DNA from: Nitrincola tibetensis
GTDB lineage: Bacteria; Pseudomonadota; Gammaproteobacteria; Pseudomonadales; Balneatricaceae
Assembly (NCBI RefSeq): GCF_003284585.1
Contig: NZ_QKRX01000004.1
Coordinates: 304,998 to 368,997 of the forward strand
Length of the DNA: 64,000 bases
Direction: 5' to 3'
In this document: piece by piece, positions 54,101 through 63,932 of the stretch
Numbering within the stretch: the stretch's first letter is position 1
Layout of the letters: each line of letters starts with the position of its first letter
Program-made: the position numbers and the translations under genes
Notes under the pieces: generated by a model
Told to the model about the DNA's origin: nothing
Database searches by the model: none
The model's input: the letters and a program-made list of their open reading frames with translations, nothing else

Positions 54101-56938
54101 ATGGATATAGATGGCTTAAAACCAGAAGTGCAGGCACGCTTATTAATTGATGAACAGCTTAAGCTTGCGGGTTGGAAGGTACAGACCTGGCCAGCGGCTA
54201 ATTTGGGTGAAGCGTTAGGTATGGCAATCCGCGAATACCCGACGGACTCTGGCCCTGCAGACTACATATTGTTTGTGAATCGCAAAGCGGTTGGTGTGAT
54301 CGAAGCGAAAAAAGATGACACTATTCTATCAAATGTTGAAGACCAAACGCTGCGTTACGCCACTAGCAAGTTAAAGTTTAGCCAACATTCTGAACCTTTA
54401 TCTTTTCTGTTTGAAGCGACTAGCCAAGTTATTCATTTTACCGACCTTCGAGATCCTGATCCTCGCGCACGGGAAGTTTTTCATTTTTATAAGCCTGAAA
54501 CCTTACAAGAGTGGATGAAGCAAGAAAGCTCACTGCGCACACGCTTAAAACAGCAGATGCCAGAATTGCCTAAAGCCAATCTGCGCGAATGCCAAATTAG
54601 TGCCATAACGGGTCTTGAAAAATCATTAGCGGCAAACCGTCCGCGCTCACTTATTCACATGGCAACAGGCGCAGGTAAAACATTTACTGCGATTAATGCC
54701 GTCTATCGATTGCTTAATCATGGTGGTGCAAAACGAATACTATTTTTAGTTGATACACGCAACTTAGGTAAACAAGCACAGCAAGAGTTTCATGCCTTTA
54801 AACCACAAGGCAAGCAAACCTTTTTTCATGAAAACCACATAGTGCAACGCTTAACCAACAGCACTATCGACAGTGCTGCTGAGGTATGCATTTGTACCAT
54901 TCAGCGCATGTATTCAATTTTAAGCGGCAAGCCTATTGATGATAGTGCTGAAGACATCTCTCTGCATGAAATTAAGCAAAATCAACAGCAAGCGAAATGG
55001 GTCAAATACAATCCAGCCGTGCCGATTGAAACCTTTGACTTTATTATCGTAGATGAATGCCACCGCTCTATTTACAACTTGTGGAAGCAGGTGCTCGACT
55101 ATTTTGATGCATTCATCATAGGCTTAACTGCCACACCTGATAAACGCACCTTTGGTTTTTTTAATGAAAATATCGTTGCTGAATACAGCTACGAAGACTC
55201 AGTGCTGGATGGCGTTAATGTTGGTTACGACGTTTATGAAATTGAAACTGAAATTGGTAACAAAGGTGCAGAGCTAAAAGCCAAAGAGTGGCTTGATCAC
55301 CGCGACAAGCTCACCCGCAAAAAGCGCTGGGCGCAAGCAGAGGAAGACAGCAGTTACACAAGTAAAGAACTCGACCGTTCTGTGGTCAACGTGAGCCAAA
55401 TTCGCCAAGTGATTAAGGCCATGAAAAAAGCAGTTGAAACTGAGATTTACCCAGATCGTAAAGAAGTGCCTAAAACGTTAATTTTTGCCAAAACCGACAG
55501 CCACGCCGACGACATCATTCAAATTGTGCGTGAAGAGTACGAACAAGGAAATGCGTTTTGTAAAAAAGTTACCTACAACGCCAAAGATCCCGATGGTATT
55601 TTGAATGATTTTCGTAACGACTATAACCCACGTATTACCGTAACGGTCGATATGATAGCCACAGGCACTGACGTAAAACCACTCGAGATACTGCTCTTTA
55701 TGCGCGATGTGCGCAGTAAAGGCTATTACGAACAAATGAAAGGTCGGGGAGTACGAAGCTTAAGCTATGAAGACCTGCATAGTGTCAGTAAAAGCGCTAC
55801 CACAGATAAAGATCGCTTTGTTCTGATTGATGCTGTCGGCGTAGAAAAGTCACTGAAGACTGAAAGCCGCCCACTTGAACGCAGCCCTAACCTGTCAATG
55901 AAAGACTTATTGCAAGGTGTAGCGATGGGGCATCGCGATGACGACACCATTCAAAGTCTTGCCAACCGTTTAACCCGTTTAAGTAAACAGCTCGATAAAC
56001 GCGGGCTGGATGAAGTTGAAAAGCTCGCAGGTAAACCACTGCCGCAATTAGCCAGAGACTTACTCACTGCCCTTGACCCGGATGTGATTAACCAGCGAGC
56101 CCTTGCCAATGCAAAAGCGGCAGGCATTACCCGCAGTGCTGAGTCTTTAACCGATAGCGAGCGACAAATTGCTAAATCTCAGTTAATAGACCAAGCCTGC
56201 CAAACCTTTGATAACCCAGATACCCGCGAAGGGATTGAATCAGCCCGAAGGCAGCGCGAACAGCTTATTGATCACATCAACTTAGATACAGTGACCTATT
56301 CTGGCTACAGCAGCCAAGCCACCGACAATGCAGCAAAAGTTATTCAAAGCTTTAAGGACTTTATCGAGCAACATAAAAACGATATTCAAGCGCTTAGCTT
56401 TTTTTACCAGCAACCGTACCAGCGCAGGGGCTTAACTTTTGCCATGTTAGAAGAACTGCACCAAGCTTTAAGCAAGCCGCCCTTGTTGCTTACCACCGAA
56501 AAAATATGGAGCGCCTATGAGCGCCTAATTCAGAGCAGCCAGCAAGCAGCGTGTAAAAACAGCAACAAAAAAGTGAACAGCCAAAGGCAACTGACGGATA
56601 TTATCTCGCTGATCAGGTTTGCCAGTGGTTTAGACAGCGAGCTAAAACCCTTTGCCGAACAAGTTGATGCCAAATTTAAGAAATGGATTTTTCGCCATAA
56701 CGCCCAGCGATCAACAGCATTTACGGAGCAGCAAACCCAGTGGTTACGTTTGATGAAAGATCATATTGCTGCAAGTTGCTCCATCGAACGGGATGACTTT
56801 GACTACAGCCCCTTTTCCGATCATGGTGGTTTACAAAAAGCTTGGAGCTTATTTGCTGTTAGCAACCCAAACAGCAGTGGTCAAGATAATGAATTAGATA
56901 GCTTATTGGCTGAAATGAATCAGGAATTAATTGCGTGA
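54101..56938 (+). CDS. hsdR: Type I restriction endonuclease subunit R
   Basis: 945 residues. N-terminal nuclease with PD-ExK pattern (D54, then E68-A-K70 in VGVIEAKK); helicase motif I MATGAGKTFT near 187, motif II DECH near 318, motif III LTATPD near 347, and helicase C-terminal motifs (VTVDMIATGTDVKP, MKGRGVRS). The C-terminal helical domain (about 800-940) should bind the methylase complex. It cuts DNA after translocation when unmodified sites are met. It is first in the operon, an unusual order, and ends by GTGA overlap with hsdS. Confidence 0.95.
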   Translation: MDIDGLKPEVQARLLIDEQLKLAGWKVQTWPAANLGEALGMAIREYPTDSGPADYILFVNRKAVGVIEAKKDDTILSNVEDQTLRYATSKLKFSQHSEPLSFLFEATSQVIHFTDLRDPDPRAREVFHFYKPETLQEWMKQESSLRTRLKQQMPELPKANLRECQISAITGLEKSLAANRPRSLIHMATGAGKTFTAINAVYRLLNHGGAKRILFLVDTRNLGKQAQQEFHAFKPQGKQTFFHENHIVQRLTNSTIDSAAEVCICTIQRMYSILSGKPIDDSAEDISLHEIKQNQQQAKWVKYNPAVPIETFDFIIVDECHRSIYNLWKQVLDYFDAFIIGLTATPDKRTFGFFNENIVAEYSYEDSVLDGVNVGYDVYEIETEIGNKGAELKAKEWLDHRDKLTRKKRWAQAEEDSSYTSKELDRSVVNVSQIRQVIKAMKKAVETEIYPDRKEVPKTLIFAKTDSHADDIIQIVREEYEQGNAFCKKVTYNAKDPDGILNDFRNDYNPRITVTVDMIATGTDVKPLEILLFMRDVRSKGYYEQMKGRGVRSLSYEDLHSVSKSATTDKDRFVLIDAVGVEKSLKTESRPLERSPNLSMKDLLQGVAMGHRDDDTIQSLANRLTRLSKQLDKRGLDEVEKLAGKPLPQLARDLLTALDPDVINQRALANAKAAGITRSAESLTDSERQIAKSQLIDQACQTFDNPDTREGIESARRQREQLIDHINLDTVTYSGYSSQATDNAAKVIQSFKDFIEQHKNDIQALSFFYQQPYQRRGLTFAMLEELHQALSKPPLLLTTEKIWSAYERLIQSSQQAACKNSNKKVNSQRQLTDIISLIRFASGLDSELKPFAEQVDAKFKKWIFRHNAQRSTAFTEQQTQWLRLMKDHIAASCSIERDDFDYSPFSDHGGLQKAWSLFAVSNPNSSGQDNELDSLLAEMNQELIA

Positions 56939-58674
56939 GTGAAGTTAAGAGGCTACCCGTTGGGTGGGCCGATGCAACATTGACCGAAATTGCTCAAATA
57001 TTTATGGGGCAGTCACCTGCATCATCCCTAATTAACAACGATAAGAAAGGATTGCCTTTTTTTCAAGGAAAAACTGAATTTACAAATGTTTATCCTTTAG
57101 TGAATAAGTATTGCGAAGAGCCAAGTAGAATTGCTGAAAAAGATGATATTTTACTCTCAGTACGCGCCCCGGTTGGCCCTGTTAATATTGCGAAGGTGAG
57201 AAGCGGATTCGGTAGAGGATTAAGTGCAATCCGTGGCTACACTGGGATTGATCACAAATTTTTGTTTTATCAACTTCGTAGTATTGAAAAACATATTGAA
57301 TCTTTAGGAACTGGATCTACTTTTTCCGGTATTAATAGAGATAAAGTAGAAAGTTTGCCTATTAATATAGCTCCTCAAAAAGAGCAAATACGGATTATTT
57401 ATAAACTCGAAGAACTTTTCTCCGAACTCGATGCAGGTGTGAAAGAGCTCAAAGCCGCACAAACCAAACTTAGCCAATATCGTCAATCGCTACTAAAAAG
57501 TGCGGTTGACGGTTCCCTAACCGAGCAATGGCGTGCCGAAAATATCGCCCAAGTGCAAGAAACTGGCGAGCAACTATTAGCGCGCATTTTAAAGCAGCGC
57601 CGTGAGCAGTGGCAGCAACAAAAACTTGCCGAGTTTGCCGAAAAAGCCCCCCCCCCCCCTAAAAACTGGCAAGACGCATACCCCGAACCGGTTCAGCCAG
57701 ATACTGCAACTTTACCTAAGCTGCCAGACGGTTGGGTGTGGGCGAGTTTATCACAACTGGTTGACTTAATTCAGATTGGACCATTCGGCTCTTTGTTACA
57801 TAAAAGTGATTATATTTATGGTGGTATTCCGTTAATTAACCCTACTCATATTAAAAACCTAAAAATAGAGCCTGATTATAACCTCACCATTACTGAAAGC
57901 AAATTGAGTGACTTGCAGAAATACGTCATGTCTGAAGGTGATATTGTTATCGGTCGAAGAGGTGAAATGGGTAGGTGCGCGCTGGTTACTGATAAAGAAG
58001 ATGGTTGGCTTTGTGGGACTGGTAGTTTATTTATTCGTGTCCTTAAAAGTTTAAACCCTGAGTTCTACACATGGGTTCTTAGCTCAAAAAGAACCAAGGA
58101 TTTTTTAGCCGAATTTAGTGTTGGAACTACCATGCAAAACTTGAATCAAAAGATTCTGCATAATATTCCAGTTCCACTTTTACCAGAAAACGAGCAAGCA
58201 GCCGCTTCTGATATTCTTCATTCAGAATATGATCGAATAGATAAGCAAATCGAAGATATCAAGGTTGCTTTAAAACTATCCGAAGCCCAGCGTAGAAATA
58301 TCTTAAAATCAGCGTTTACTGGTCAACTGGTACCGCAAGACCCTAATGACGAACCCGCTTCAGTATTGCTTGAAAAAATCAAACGTGAACGTGACACCTT
58401 GGCAAAGATGCCTAAACCTCGTAAGCCGAGTAAACTTAAAAAAAAAGGTGATCTGATGAATACCTTACTCGAAGTGTTAACCGCTGAAGACGACTGGATT
58501 GATGCCCAGGACGCCTTTCAAAAATGTGGCATTGTTGATGGTACTTCAACCGATCGTATTGAAGAAATTTACGCCGAACTGCGCAATTTAGAAAAATCAG
58601 GCAAAATCCAAATTCAGCGCCAAGGTGACTTCGACCAATTAAAATTGATTACACAAGACGTTAAGGAAGACTAA
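56935..58674 (+). CDS. hsdS: Type I specificity subunit S, with central poly-C tract
   Basis: 579 residues, longer than the usual 400-470. Target-recognition domain 1 (about 1-145), conserved helix 1 (about 148-200, KLEELFSELDAGVKELKAAQ), the Pro-rich linker at 238-242, domain 2 (about 263-405), conserved helix 2 (about 415-485), and a C-terminal extension of about 90 residues that looks like a small winged helix (TLLEVLTAEDDWIDAQDAF). The start is a GTG overlapping the hsdR stop. Loss or gain of one C in the tract truncates the protein near residue 242-275. Confidence 0.93.
   Translation: MSEVKRLPVGWADATLTEIAQIFMGQSPASSLINNDKKGLPFFQGKTEFTNVYPLVNKYCEEPSRIAEKDDILLSVRAPVGPVNIAKVRSGFGRGLSAIRGYTGIDHKFLFYQLRSIEKHIESLGTGSTFSGINRDKVESLPINIAPQKEQIRIIYKLEELFSELDAGVKELKAAQTKLSQYRQSLLKSAVDGSLTEQWRAENIAQVQETGEQLLARILKQRREQWQQQKLAEFAEKAPPPPKNWQDAYPEPVQPDTATLPKLPDGWVWASLSQLVDLIQIGPFGSLLHKSDYIYGGIPLINPTHIKNLKIEPDYNLTITESKLSDLQKYVMSEGDIVIGRRGEMGRCALVTDKEDGWLCGTGSLFIRVLKSLNPEFYTWVLSSKRTKDFLAEFSVGTTMQNLNQKILHNIPVPLLPENEQAAASDILHSEYDRIDKQIEDIKVALKLSEAQRRNILKSAFTGQLVPQDPNDEPASVLLEKIKRERDTLAKMPKPRKPSKLKKKGDLMNTLLEVLTAEDDWIDAQDAFQKCGIVDGTSTDRIEEIYAELRNLEKSGKIQIQRQGDFDQLKLITQDVKED
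57647..57659 (+). repeat. Homopolymer of 13 C within hsdS
   Basis: The run codes for Ala-Pro-Pro-Pro-Pro. With 14 C the next codon is TAA at once; with 12 C the frame reads to a TAA about 36 codons on. Only 13 C (or changes of three) keeps domain 2 and the C-terminus in frame. Confidence 0.9.
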
Positions 58675-60380
58675 TGCGCTTAGCCTCATTTACAATCGGA
58701 TCAGATCGCGAAGGTGAGCGCCAGCGATTTAAAAACCTTAAAAATGTCACCATCGACCTTGAAGAACAAGAGTGGATCACCTTAGTCATTGGCTGGAATG
58801 GCACAGGTAAGTCAAACGTACTTGAGGCCTTGGCAGTACTGTTCCGTGATTTAATCATGGGCAAAAATGATAAAGGGGAAAAGGATAAACCCTCCTTTGC
58901 GTATACTCTGAGGTATTTTTGCCATCACAAAGAAATAGAAATCAGTGCTGACCCTGAACGCGCTAAAGATGCCTATTTGGTGTCTTATAGGGTCTTAGGC
59001 GAAAAGAAAGACGAACTTGCGGAACTTAAATTTCATGCGTTCAAAAAACGCCAAGATGAGTTTTTACCCAAGTATGTCTTTGGCTATTACTCAGGCCATA
59101 GTGACCGCCTGCAGTCGGTCTTTCGCCCCTATCTTCAGCAATATGATAAAAAACTACGCAATTCAAAATCGGAAGACCCTGGGCTAAGACGCTTGTTTTA
59201 TGCCCTGCCGGTGCACAGCCAATTCGTGTTGTTAGCCTTTGTACTTAACCAAGATGATTTGGTCAGGCACTTTTTAGATACCCAGCTTGGGCTAGAAACT
59301 GACAAAAATGCTGAAAGCATCGACTCAGTGCTTCTGGAGCTCAATGAGCCTTCATGGAATCTAAATAAGAGTAAAGAGCCAAAAGGTACTTATGGTGCAT
59401 GCAAGGAAAAACCCGATATTTTTTGGGGAGCTGAAGGTGTGGTGCGCGACTTTCTAAACCGGCTTCATAAAGTTGCTACTGCGCCAATTAAAATTAGCCG
59501 TAAAGATGACGCAACCTTTTGGAATAAAAAAGGCCGTGAATACTTGTACATGTTTATCAAGGACATTAATAAACTCACTGAGTTAGTTGGTGACCAAGAG
59601 CCTAGACAGTTTTTTCGCGATCTTGAGAGTACCTACGTTTCAGAGCTTATCAGCGAAGTGCGCATTCGAGTTAAGCTTAAAAAGAACGATGGTAGCGTAA
59701 CCTTTCGCGAACTGAGCGAAGGTGAACAACAGCTATTAACTGTGTTAGGCCTACTGAGATTTACCGCCGAAGAAGAAAGTTTGTTTTTACTTGACGAACC
59801 CGATACCCACTTAAACCCCAAGTGGAGCGTAGATTATATCGATTATCTCAATAAGTTTGTTACCTCTGGCTCTAAAGGCGAAAACAACAGCCATATCGTA
59901 TTAACCACCCATAACCCGATTGCCATCGCCGAATTAACCCGCGATCAAGTGCAAATCTTAAGCCGCGATGATGAGACCCGTACTATTGAATCGCATAAGC
60001 CACAGTATGACCCTCAAGGTATGGGATACGCAGGTATCATCACCAGTGATATGTTTGGTTTAGGCTCAAGCCTTGATAAGCGAACTCAAAAACGGCTTGA
60101 AACATATCGAGCGCTTGCAAGCATCGAAAACAAAACCAAGTTTGAAGCGCTTCGTTTTCAAATCATTTCTGAATGGTTAGATAATGATCGATTTAGTATG
60201 TCTCAACGCGATGATGACTATGAGCGCTATATCAAAATCAGGAATTCGCTTTTGAAAGAACAATCTGGAACTGATGATTACCAGCAACTAGTAAACTTTG
60301 CACTAAGTTTATCGCAAGAAAAACGAGATGAAGTTGCTAAGCAGGCTATCGCTAAGTTGATGAAAGAGGAGCAACAATGA
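58674..60380 (+). CDS. ptuA: Septu-like AAA ATPase PtuA
   Basis: 568 residues of the SMC/ABC-type ATPase class. Walker A GWNGTGKSN at 40-48, the ABC-like signature LSEGEQQLL near 346, Walker B LFLLDEPDTHLNP near 370, and the switch His in VLTTHNPIAIAE near 408. A middle region of about 300 residues is family-specific. With the HNH gene next to it, it matches the Septu (PtuAB) anti-phage pair, in which the ATPase controls a nuclease. Its ATG overlaps the hsdS stop by 1 bp, so it is a true member of this operon. Confidence 0.85.
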   Translation: MRLASFTIGSDREGERQRFKNLKNVTIDLEEQEWITLVIGWNGTGKSNVLEALAVLFRDLIMGKNDKGEKDKPSFAYTLRYFCHHKEIEISADPERAKDAYLVSYRVLGEKKDELAELKFHAFKKRQDEFLPKYVFGYYSGHSDRLQSVFRPYLQQYDKKLRNSKSEDPGLRRLFYALPVHSQFVLLAFVLNQDDLVRHFLDTQLGLETDKNAESIDSVLLELNEPSWNLNKSKEPKGTYGACKEKPDIFWGAEGVVRDFLNRLHKVATAPIKISRKDDATFWNKKGREYLYMFIKDINKLTELVGDQEPRQFFRDLESTYVSELISEVRIRVKLKKNDGSVTFRELSEGEQQLLTVLGLLRFTAEEESLFLLDEPDTHLNPKWSVDYIDYLNKFVTSGSKGENNSHIVLTTHNPIAIAELTRDQVQILSRDDETRTIESHKPQYDPQGMGYAGIITSDMFGLGSSLDKRTQKRLETYRALASIENKTKFEALRFQIISEWLDNDRFSMSQRDDDYERYIKIRNSLLKEQSGTDDYQQLVNFALSLSQEKRDEVAKQAIAKLMKEEQQ

Positions 60381-61252
60381 GATTTGTTGATAATACTTTT
60401 ATCAACTTACCTGTCAACTGGGAAGATAAAGCCGAGGCTGCTACAAATGAGTTATTAGCAGGTAACATTGTTGCTGATGATCGTAGTGCCATTTGGAAGG
60501 AGTTAAAAGAAAGCCTAGAAACCCTATCAAATGGGAGATGCTGGTATTGCGAAACGAATATCCCGAGAGCCGATAATGCTGTCGACCATTATCGACCTAA
60601 AGGCAAGGTTCAAGGTGTTGCGTTAACTGCTGACGGTAAATCCTTAACCCGATTTGACATTGTACCTGAACATTCTGGTTATAAATGGGCAGCATTTAAT
60701 CCTGAAAACTTTCGTTTTTCCTGCCAACACTGCAATGAGTACAGAAAAGACCTCCAGGGAACAGCAGGTGGTAAATGGAATTACTTTCCCTTGGTAAATG
60801 AGGCACAACGTGCCTATGAAGTGTTAGATGAAGACAATGAAGTGCCTGTCTTACTCGATCCATGTAAAAGATTGGATTGGCGGTTACTTTCCTATGACAT
60901 ATCAGGTGTGCCATTTTCTCGATTTGAAGAGGGGTCGCCAGAAGATATTAAAGTTAAACTCTCGATTCGACTGTATCACCTTGATCAAAATAGATTAAAT
61001 GAAGGCCGGATCGCTCAATGGAAACTTTTTAAACCACTGATTGATGAAGCAAAAAAATGGTACTTAAAAAAGCTTCGTCAAGACCAAGGTGCAGATGCTT
61101 GTTTTGAAAAAGAGCTTCGAAAAATAGGCCAATGGTTTCATCCTAAAAGTAAAAATACTTATTTAGGTTTTCTTGTTTATCAATTAGAGCAAGACAAAAA
61201 TAAGGATCTGTTGCATCCATGGATAGGTGAACTTATTAGGACGGTAGGATGA
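60377..61252 (+). CDS. ptuB: Septu-like HNH endonuclease PtuB
   Basis: 291 residues. The HNH centre is clear: CWYC (C55, C58), VDHYRPK (D70, H71) and SCQHCN (C116, C119, N120), with the two Cys pairs forming a zinc site. The W-A-F-N-P-E-N-F-R spacing before the second pair is typical of PtuB and of the retron-associated HNH proteins. It should be the DNA-cutting effector. Four-base ATGA overlaps join it to ptuA and to the following gene. Confidence 0.85.
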   Translation: MRFVDNTFINLPVNWEDKAEAATNELLAGNIVADDRSAIWKELKESLETLSNGRCWYCETNIPRADNAVDHYRPKGKVQGVALTADGKSLTRFDIVPEHSGYKWAAFNPENFRFSCQHCNEYRKDLQGTAGGKWNYFPLVNEAQRAYEVLDEDNEVPVLLDPCKRLDWRLLSYDISGVPFSRFEEGSPEDIKVKLSIRLYHLDQNRLNEGRIAQWKLFKPLIDEAKKWYLKKLRQDQGADACFEKELRKIGQWFHPKSKNTYLGFLVYQLEQDKNKDLLHPWIGELIRTVG

Positions 61253-62334
61253 GTAAAGAAATTGTCACTAGCACTGAATTATTTGGTGAAATCCAAACAT
61301 TAATCACCCAAGCCAAGCAACAAACAGCAGTGGCAGTCAATGCCTCACTAACCATGATGTATTGGCAAATTGGTCAGCGTATCAACCAAGAGCTGTTAAA
61401 GGGTGAACGTGCCGAATATGGCAAACAAATAGTTGCCAATTTATCCCAGCAGCTTACGCAAACCTTTGGTAAAGGTTGGAGTGCACGCAACATCGCTTAC
61501 ATGATGCAGCTTAATGAACAATTTCCAGAGCAACAAATTTTGCACTCACTGTGTGCAAAATTGAGTTGGAGCCATTTTAGGCAGTTGATCAGCTTAAAAG
61601 ACTCGCTGGCTCGCGAGTTTTACACGCAAATGTGCGTAACTGAAACCTGGAGTGTGCGCACACTGAGTGAGCGTATCGACAGTATGTTGTTTGAGCGCAC
61701 GGCGCTGTCAAAAAAACCTGCTGAAACCATCAAACTTGAGTTACAACAATTAGCTGAGCACAAGCAAGTATCACCCAACATGCTGTTTAAAGATCCTTAC
61801 GTGTTAGATTTTTTAGGGCTGAATGACCATTACCTTGAAAAAGACTTAGAAGATGCCATTTTACGTGAGCTTGAGCAGTTTTTGCTTGAGCTTGGCTCTG
61901 GCTTTTCGTTTATTGCTCGGCAAAAACGCATTCAGCTTGATGGTGATGATTTTTATATCGATTTATTGTTTTATAACCGCCAACTCAGGCGCTTAGTAGC
62001 CATTGATTTAAAGCTAGGCAAGTTCAAGCCCCACTACAAAGGCCAAATGGAGCTGTACCTTCGTTGGCTAGATAAACATGAACGCCAAGCGGGCGAGCAA
62101 GCACCGCTGGGTATTATTTTGTGCGCACAAAAAAACCAAGAACAAATCGAATTGCTGGAAATGGATGAAGTGGGCATTCACGTAGCTGAATACTTGGCAG
62201 TATTACCGAAACGAGAAATATTGCATCAACGCTTACAAGATGCGATTAATACAGCAAAAAATCGGTATAATTCCCTCCCTCTAGACAGCCGTAGTTCTGA
62301 GTGCAGTCAATCAGATTTGGATAGTAAAAAATGA
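61249..62334 (+). CDS. DUF1016 (YhcG-type) PD-(D/E)XK nuclease-domain protein
   Basis: 361 residues. N-terminal DUF1016_N helical domain (about 10-150, with MMYWQIGQRINQEL and WSARNIAYMMQL) and a C-terminal nuclease-like domain, where D238 in FYIDLLFYN and D253-L-K255 in VAIDLKLGKF form a PD-DxK site. DUF1016 genes often sit in type I restriction loci with unknown role. ATGA overlaps join it to ptuB and hsdM. The C-terminus is Ser/Asp-rich. Confidence 0.88.
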   Translation: MSKEIVTSTELFGEIQTLITQAKQQTAVAVNASLTMMYWQIGQRINQELLKGERAEYGKQIVANLSQQLTQTFGKGWSARNIAYMMQLNEQFPEQQILHSLCAKLSWSHFRQLISLKDSLAREFYTQMCVTETWSVRTLSERIDSMLFERTALSKKPAETIKLELQQLAEHKQVSPNMLFKDPYVLDFLGLNDHYLEKDLEDAILRELEQFLLELGSGFSFIARQKRIQLDGDDFYIDLLFYNRQLRRLVAIDLKLGKFKPHYKGQMELYLRWLDKHERQAGEQAPLGIILCAQKNQEQIELLEMDEVGIHVAEYLAVLPKREILHQRLQDAINTAKNRYNSLPLDSRSSECSQSDLDSKK

Positions 62335-63869
62335 ATGCACCCGCATTGGTTCAAAAAGTTTGGAATTATTGTCATACCTTGCGTGATGATGGTGTTGGTT
62401 ATGGTGACTACTTAGAACAGTTAACCTACCTGCTGTTTTTAAAAATGGCTCACGAATACTCGCAGCCCCCTTACTCACGAGATACCAAAGTACCGCGCGA
62501 CTACAACTGGGATTCATTAACAGGTCTAACCGGTGAAACACTAGAAAACCAATACCGTAGGGTATTAAAAAAACTCGCGGATGCCCCGGGTATGCTGGGC
62601 GCTATCTTTTATAAGTCTGAGAACAAAATCCCCGACCCAGCTAAGTTGTCGCGCATTGTAAAAATGATTGATGAAGAGAGCTGGATCAGCCTTGATGCCG
62701 ATGCCAAAGGCGATTTATACGAAGGCTTACTGCAAAAGAACGCCGAAGATACTAAAAGTGGTGCTGGTCAGTACTTTACCCCACGCCCGTTAATTGATGC
62801 CATGCTAGCTTGTGTGCGCCCTGAGCCTAAGAAAACAATTTTAGATCCTGCTTGCGGTACAGGCGGCTTCTTTTTAAGCGCCAGTGATTGGATTACTTAT
62901 GGCGATAAGCAGTGGATTGAAAAAGGCATGAACCACTGGAACCCCGCTAAAGATAACACCAGCACGATTGCTAAATCAAAGCTTAACAAAGACCAAGTGC
63001 AGTTCTTACGTGATAAGACCTTCGTTGGTAATGAGATTGTGCCTTCAACTCGCCGCATGTGTTTAATGAATTTGTTTTTACACAATATTGGCAGTATTGA
63101 TAGCGAGCCTAAAGTTGCCCGTGCCGATGCTTTGTTAACCGCTATCAAAGGTGAAGACAAGGTTGATTACGTATTAGCTAACCCCCCATTTGGTAAAAAA
63201 AGTAGCATGACGATTACCAATGCCGAAGGGGGCGAAGACAAAGAAGCCTTAACCTATGAGCGCCAAGACTTTTGGGCTACCACCACCAACAAACAGCTTA
63301 ATTTTTTACAGCATATTGTTGCGAGCTTAAAGGATACAGGCAAAGCAGCGGTCGTATTACCTGATAACGTATTATTTGAAGGCGGTTCAGGAGAGCGCAT
63401 TCGCCGTAAGTGGTTAAATAACTGTGACGTACACACTGTTTTACGCTTACCAACAGGGATTTTTTATGCCAATGGCGTAAAAGCAAACGTGGTGTTTTTT
63501 GATAACGCACCTCGTAATGAAAAGGTGCACACCAAAGGTATTTGGTTTTATGACTTAAGAACCAATAAGCACTTTACGCTAAAACAACGCCCTATGATGT
63601 TGAGTGATCTCAAAGATTTTATTCAGTGCTACAACCCTGAAAATCGCCATGTTCGCAAAGAAACCGAGCGTTTCAAGTATTACAGCTACGATGAACTTAT
63701 TAACCGCGACAAAGCCAGCCTTGATGTGTTTTGGCTTAAAGATGACAGTTTGGATAATCTCGACAATCTTCCTCCACCAGAGATACTTCAACAAGAAATC
63801 ATCGATCATCTTGAAGCTGCTCTGGCAGCGTTTAGAGATGTTGCCGTTGGATTAGGGACAAGTAAGTAG
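62331..63869 (+). CDS. hsdM: Type I DNA methyltransferase subunit M
   Basis: 512 residues. HsdM N-terminal helical domain (about 8-130), SAM-binding motif I DPACGTGGF at 172-180, and catalytic NPPFG at 284-288 for adenine-N6 methylation. It protects host DNA with HsdS and completes the restriction complex with HsdR. It is last in the operon, six genes after the start, while most type I operons keep hsdM next to hsdS. The stop lies 12 bp before the IS66 end. Confidence 0.96.
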   Translation: MNAPALVQKVWNYCHTLRDDGVGYGDYLEQLTYLLFLKMAHEYSQPPYSRDTKVPRDYNWDSLTGLTGETLENQYRRVLKKLADAPGMLGAIFYKSENKIPDPAKLSRIVKMIDEESWISLDADAKGDLYEGLLQKNAEDTKSGAGQYFTPRPLIDAMLACVRPEPKKTILDPACGTGGFFLSASDWITYGDKQWIEKGMNHWNPAKDNTSTIAKSKLNKDQVQFLRDKTFVGNEIVPSTRRMCLMNLFLHNIGSIDSEPKVARADALLTAIKGEDKVDYVLANPPFGKKSSMTITNAEGGEDKEALTYERQDFWATTTNKQLNFLQHIVASLKDTGKAAVVLPDNVLFEGGSGERIRRKWLNNCDVHTVLRLPTGIFYANGVKANVVFFDNAPRNEKVHTKGIWFYDLRTNKHFTLKQRPMMLSDLKDFIQCYNPENRHVRKETERFKYYSYDELINRDKASLDVFWLKDDSLDNLDNLPPPEILQQEIIDHLEAALAAFRDVAVGLGTSK

Positions 63870-63932
63870 TCATTAATAGGGTAAGCGCCCATGAAACAGC
63901 ACCTATAATTTAAGATTTAACCGCGACACACT

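Noticed and set aside
57647..57659. Poly-C run as an assembly error only
   Set aside because: Homopolymer length can be misread, but the frame stays open at 13 C for the rest of a conserved protein, so the run itself is real; only its exact length is uncertain.
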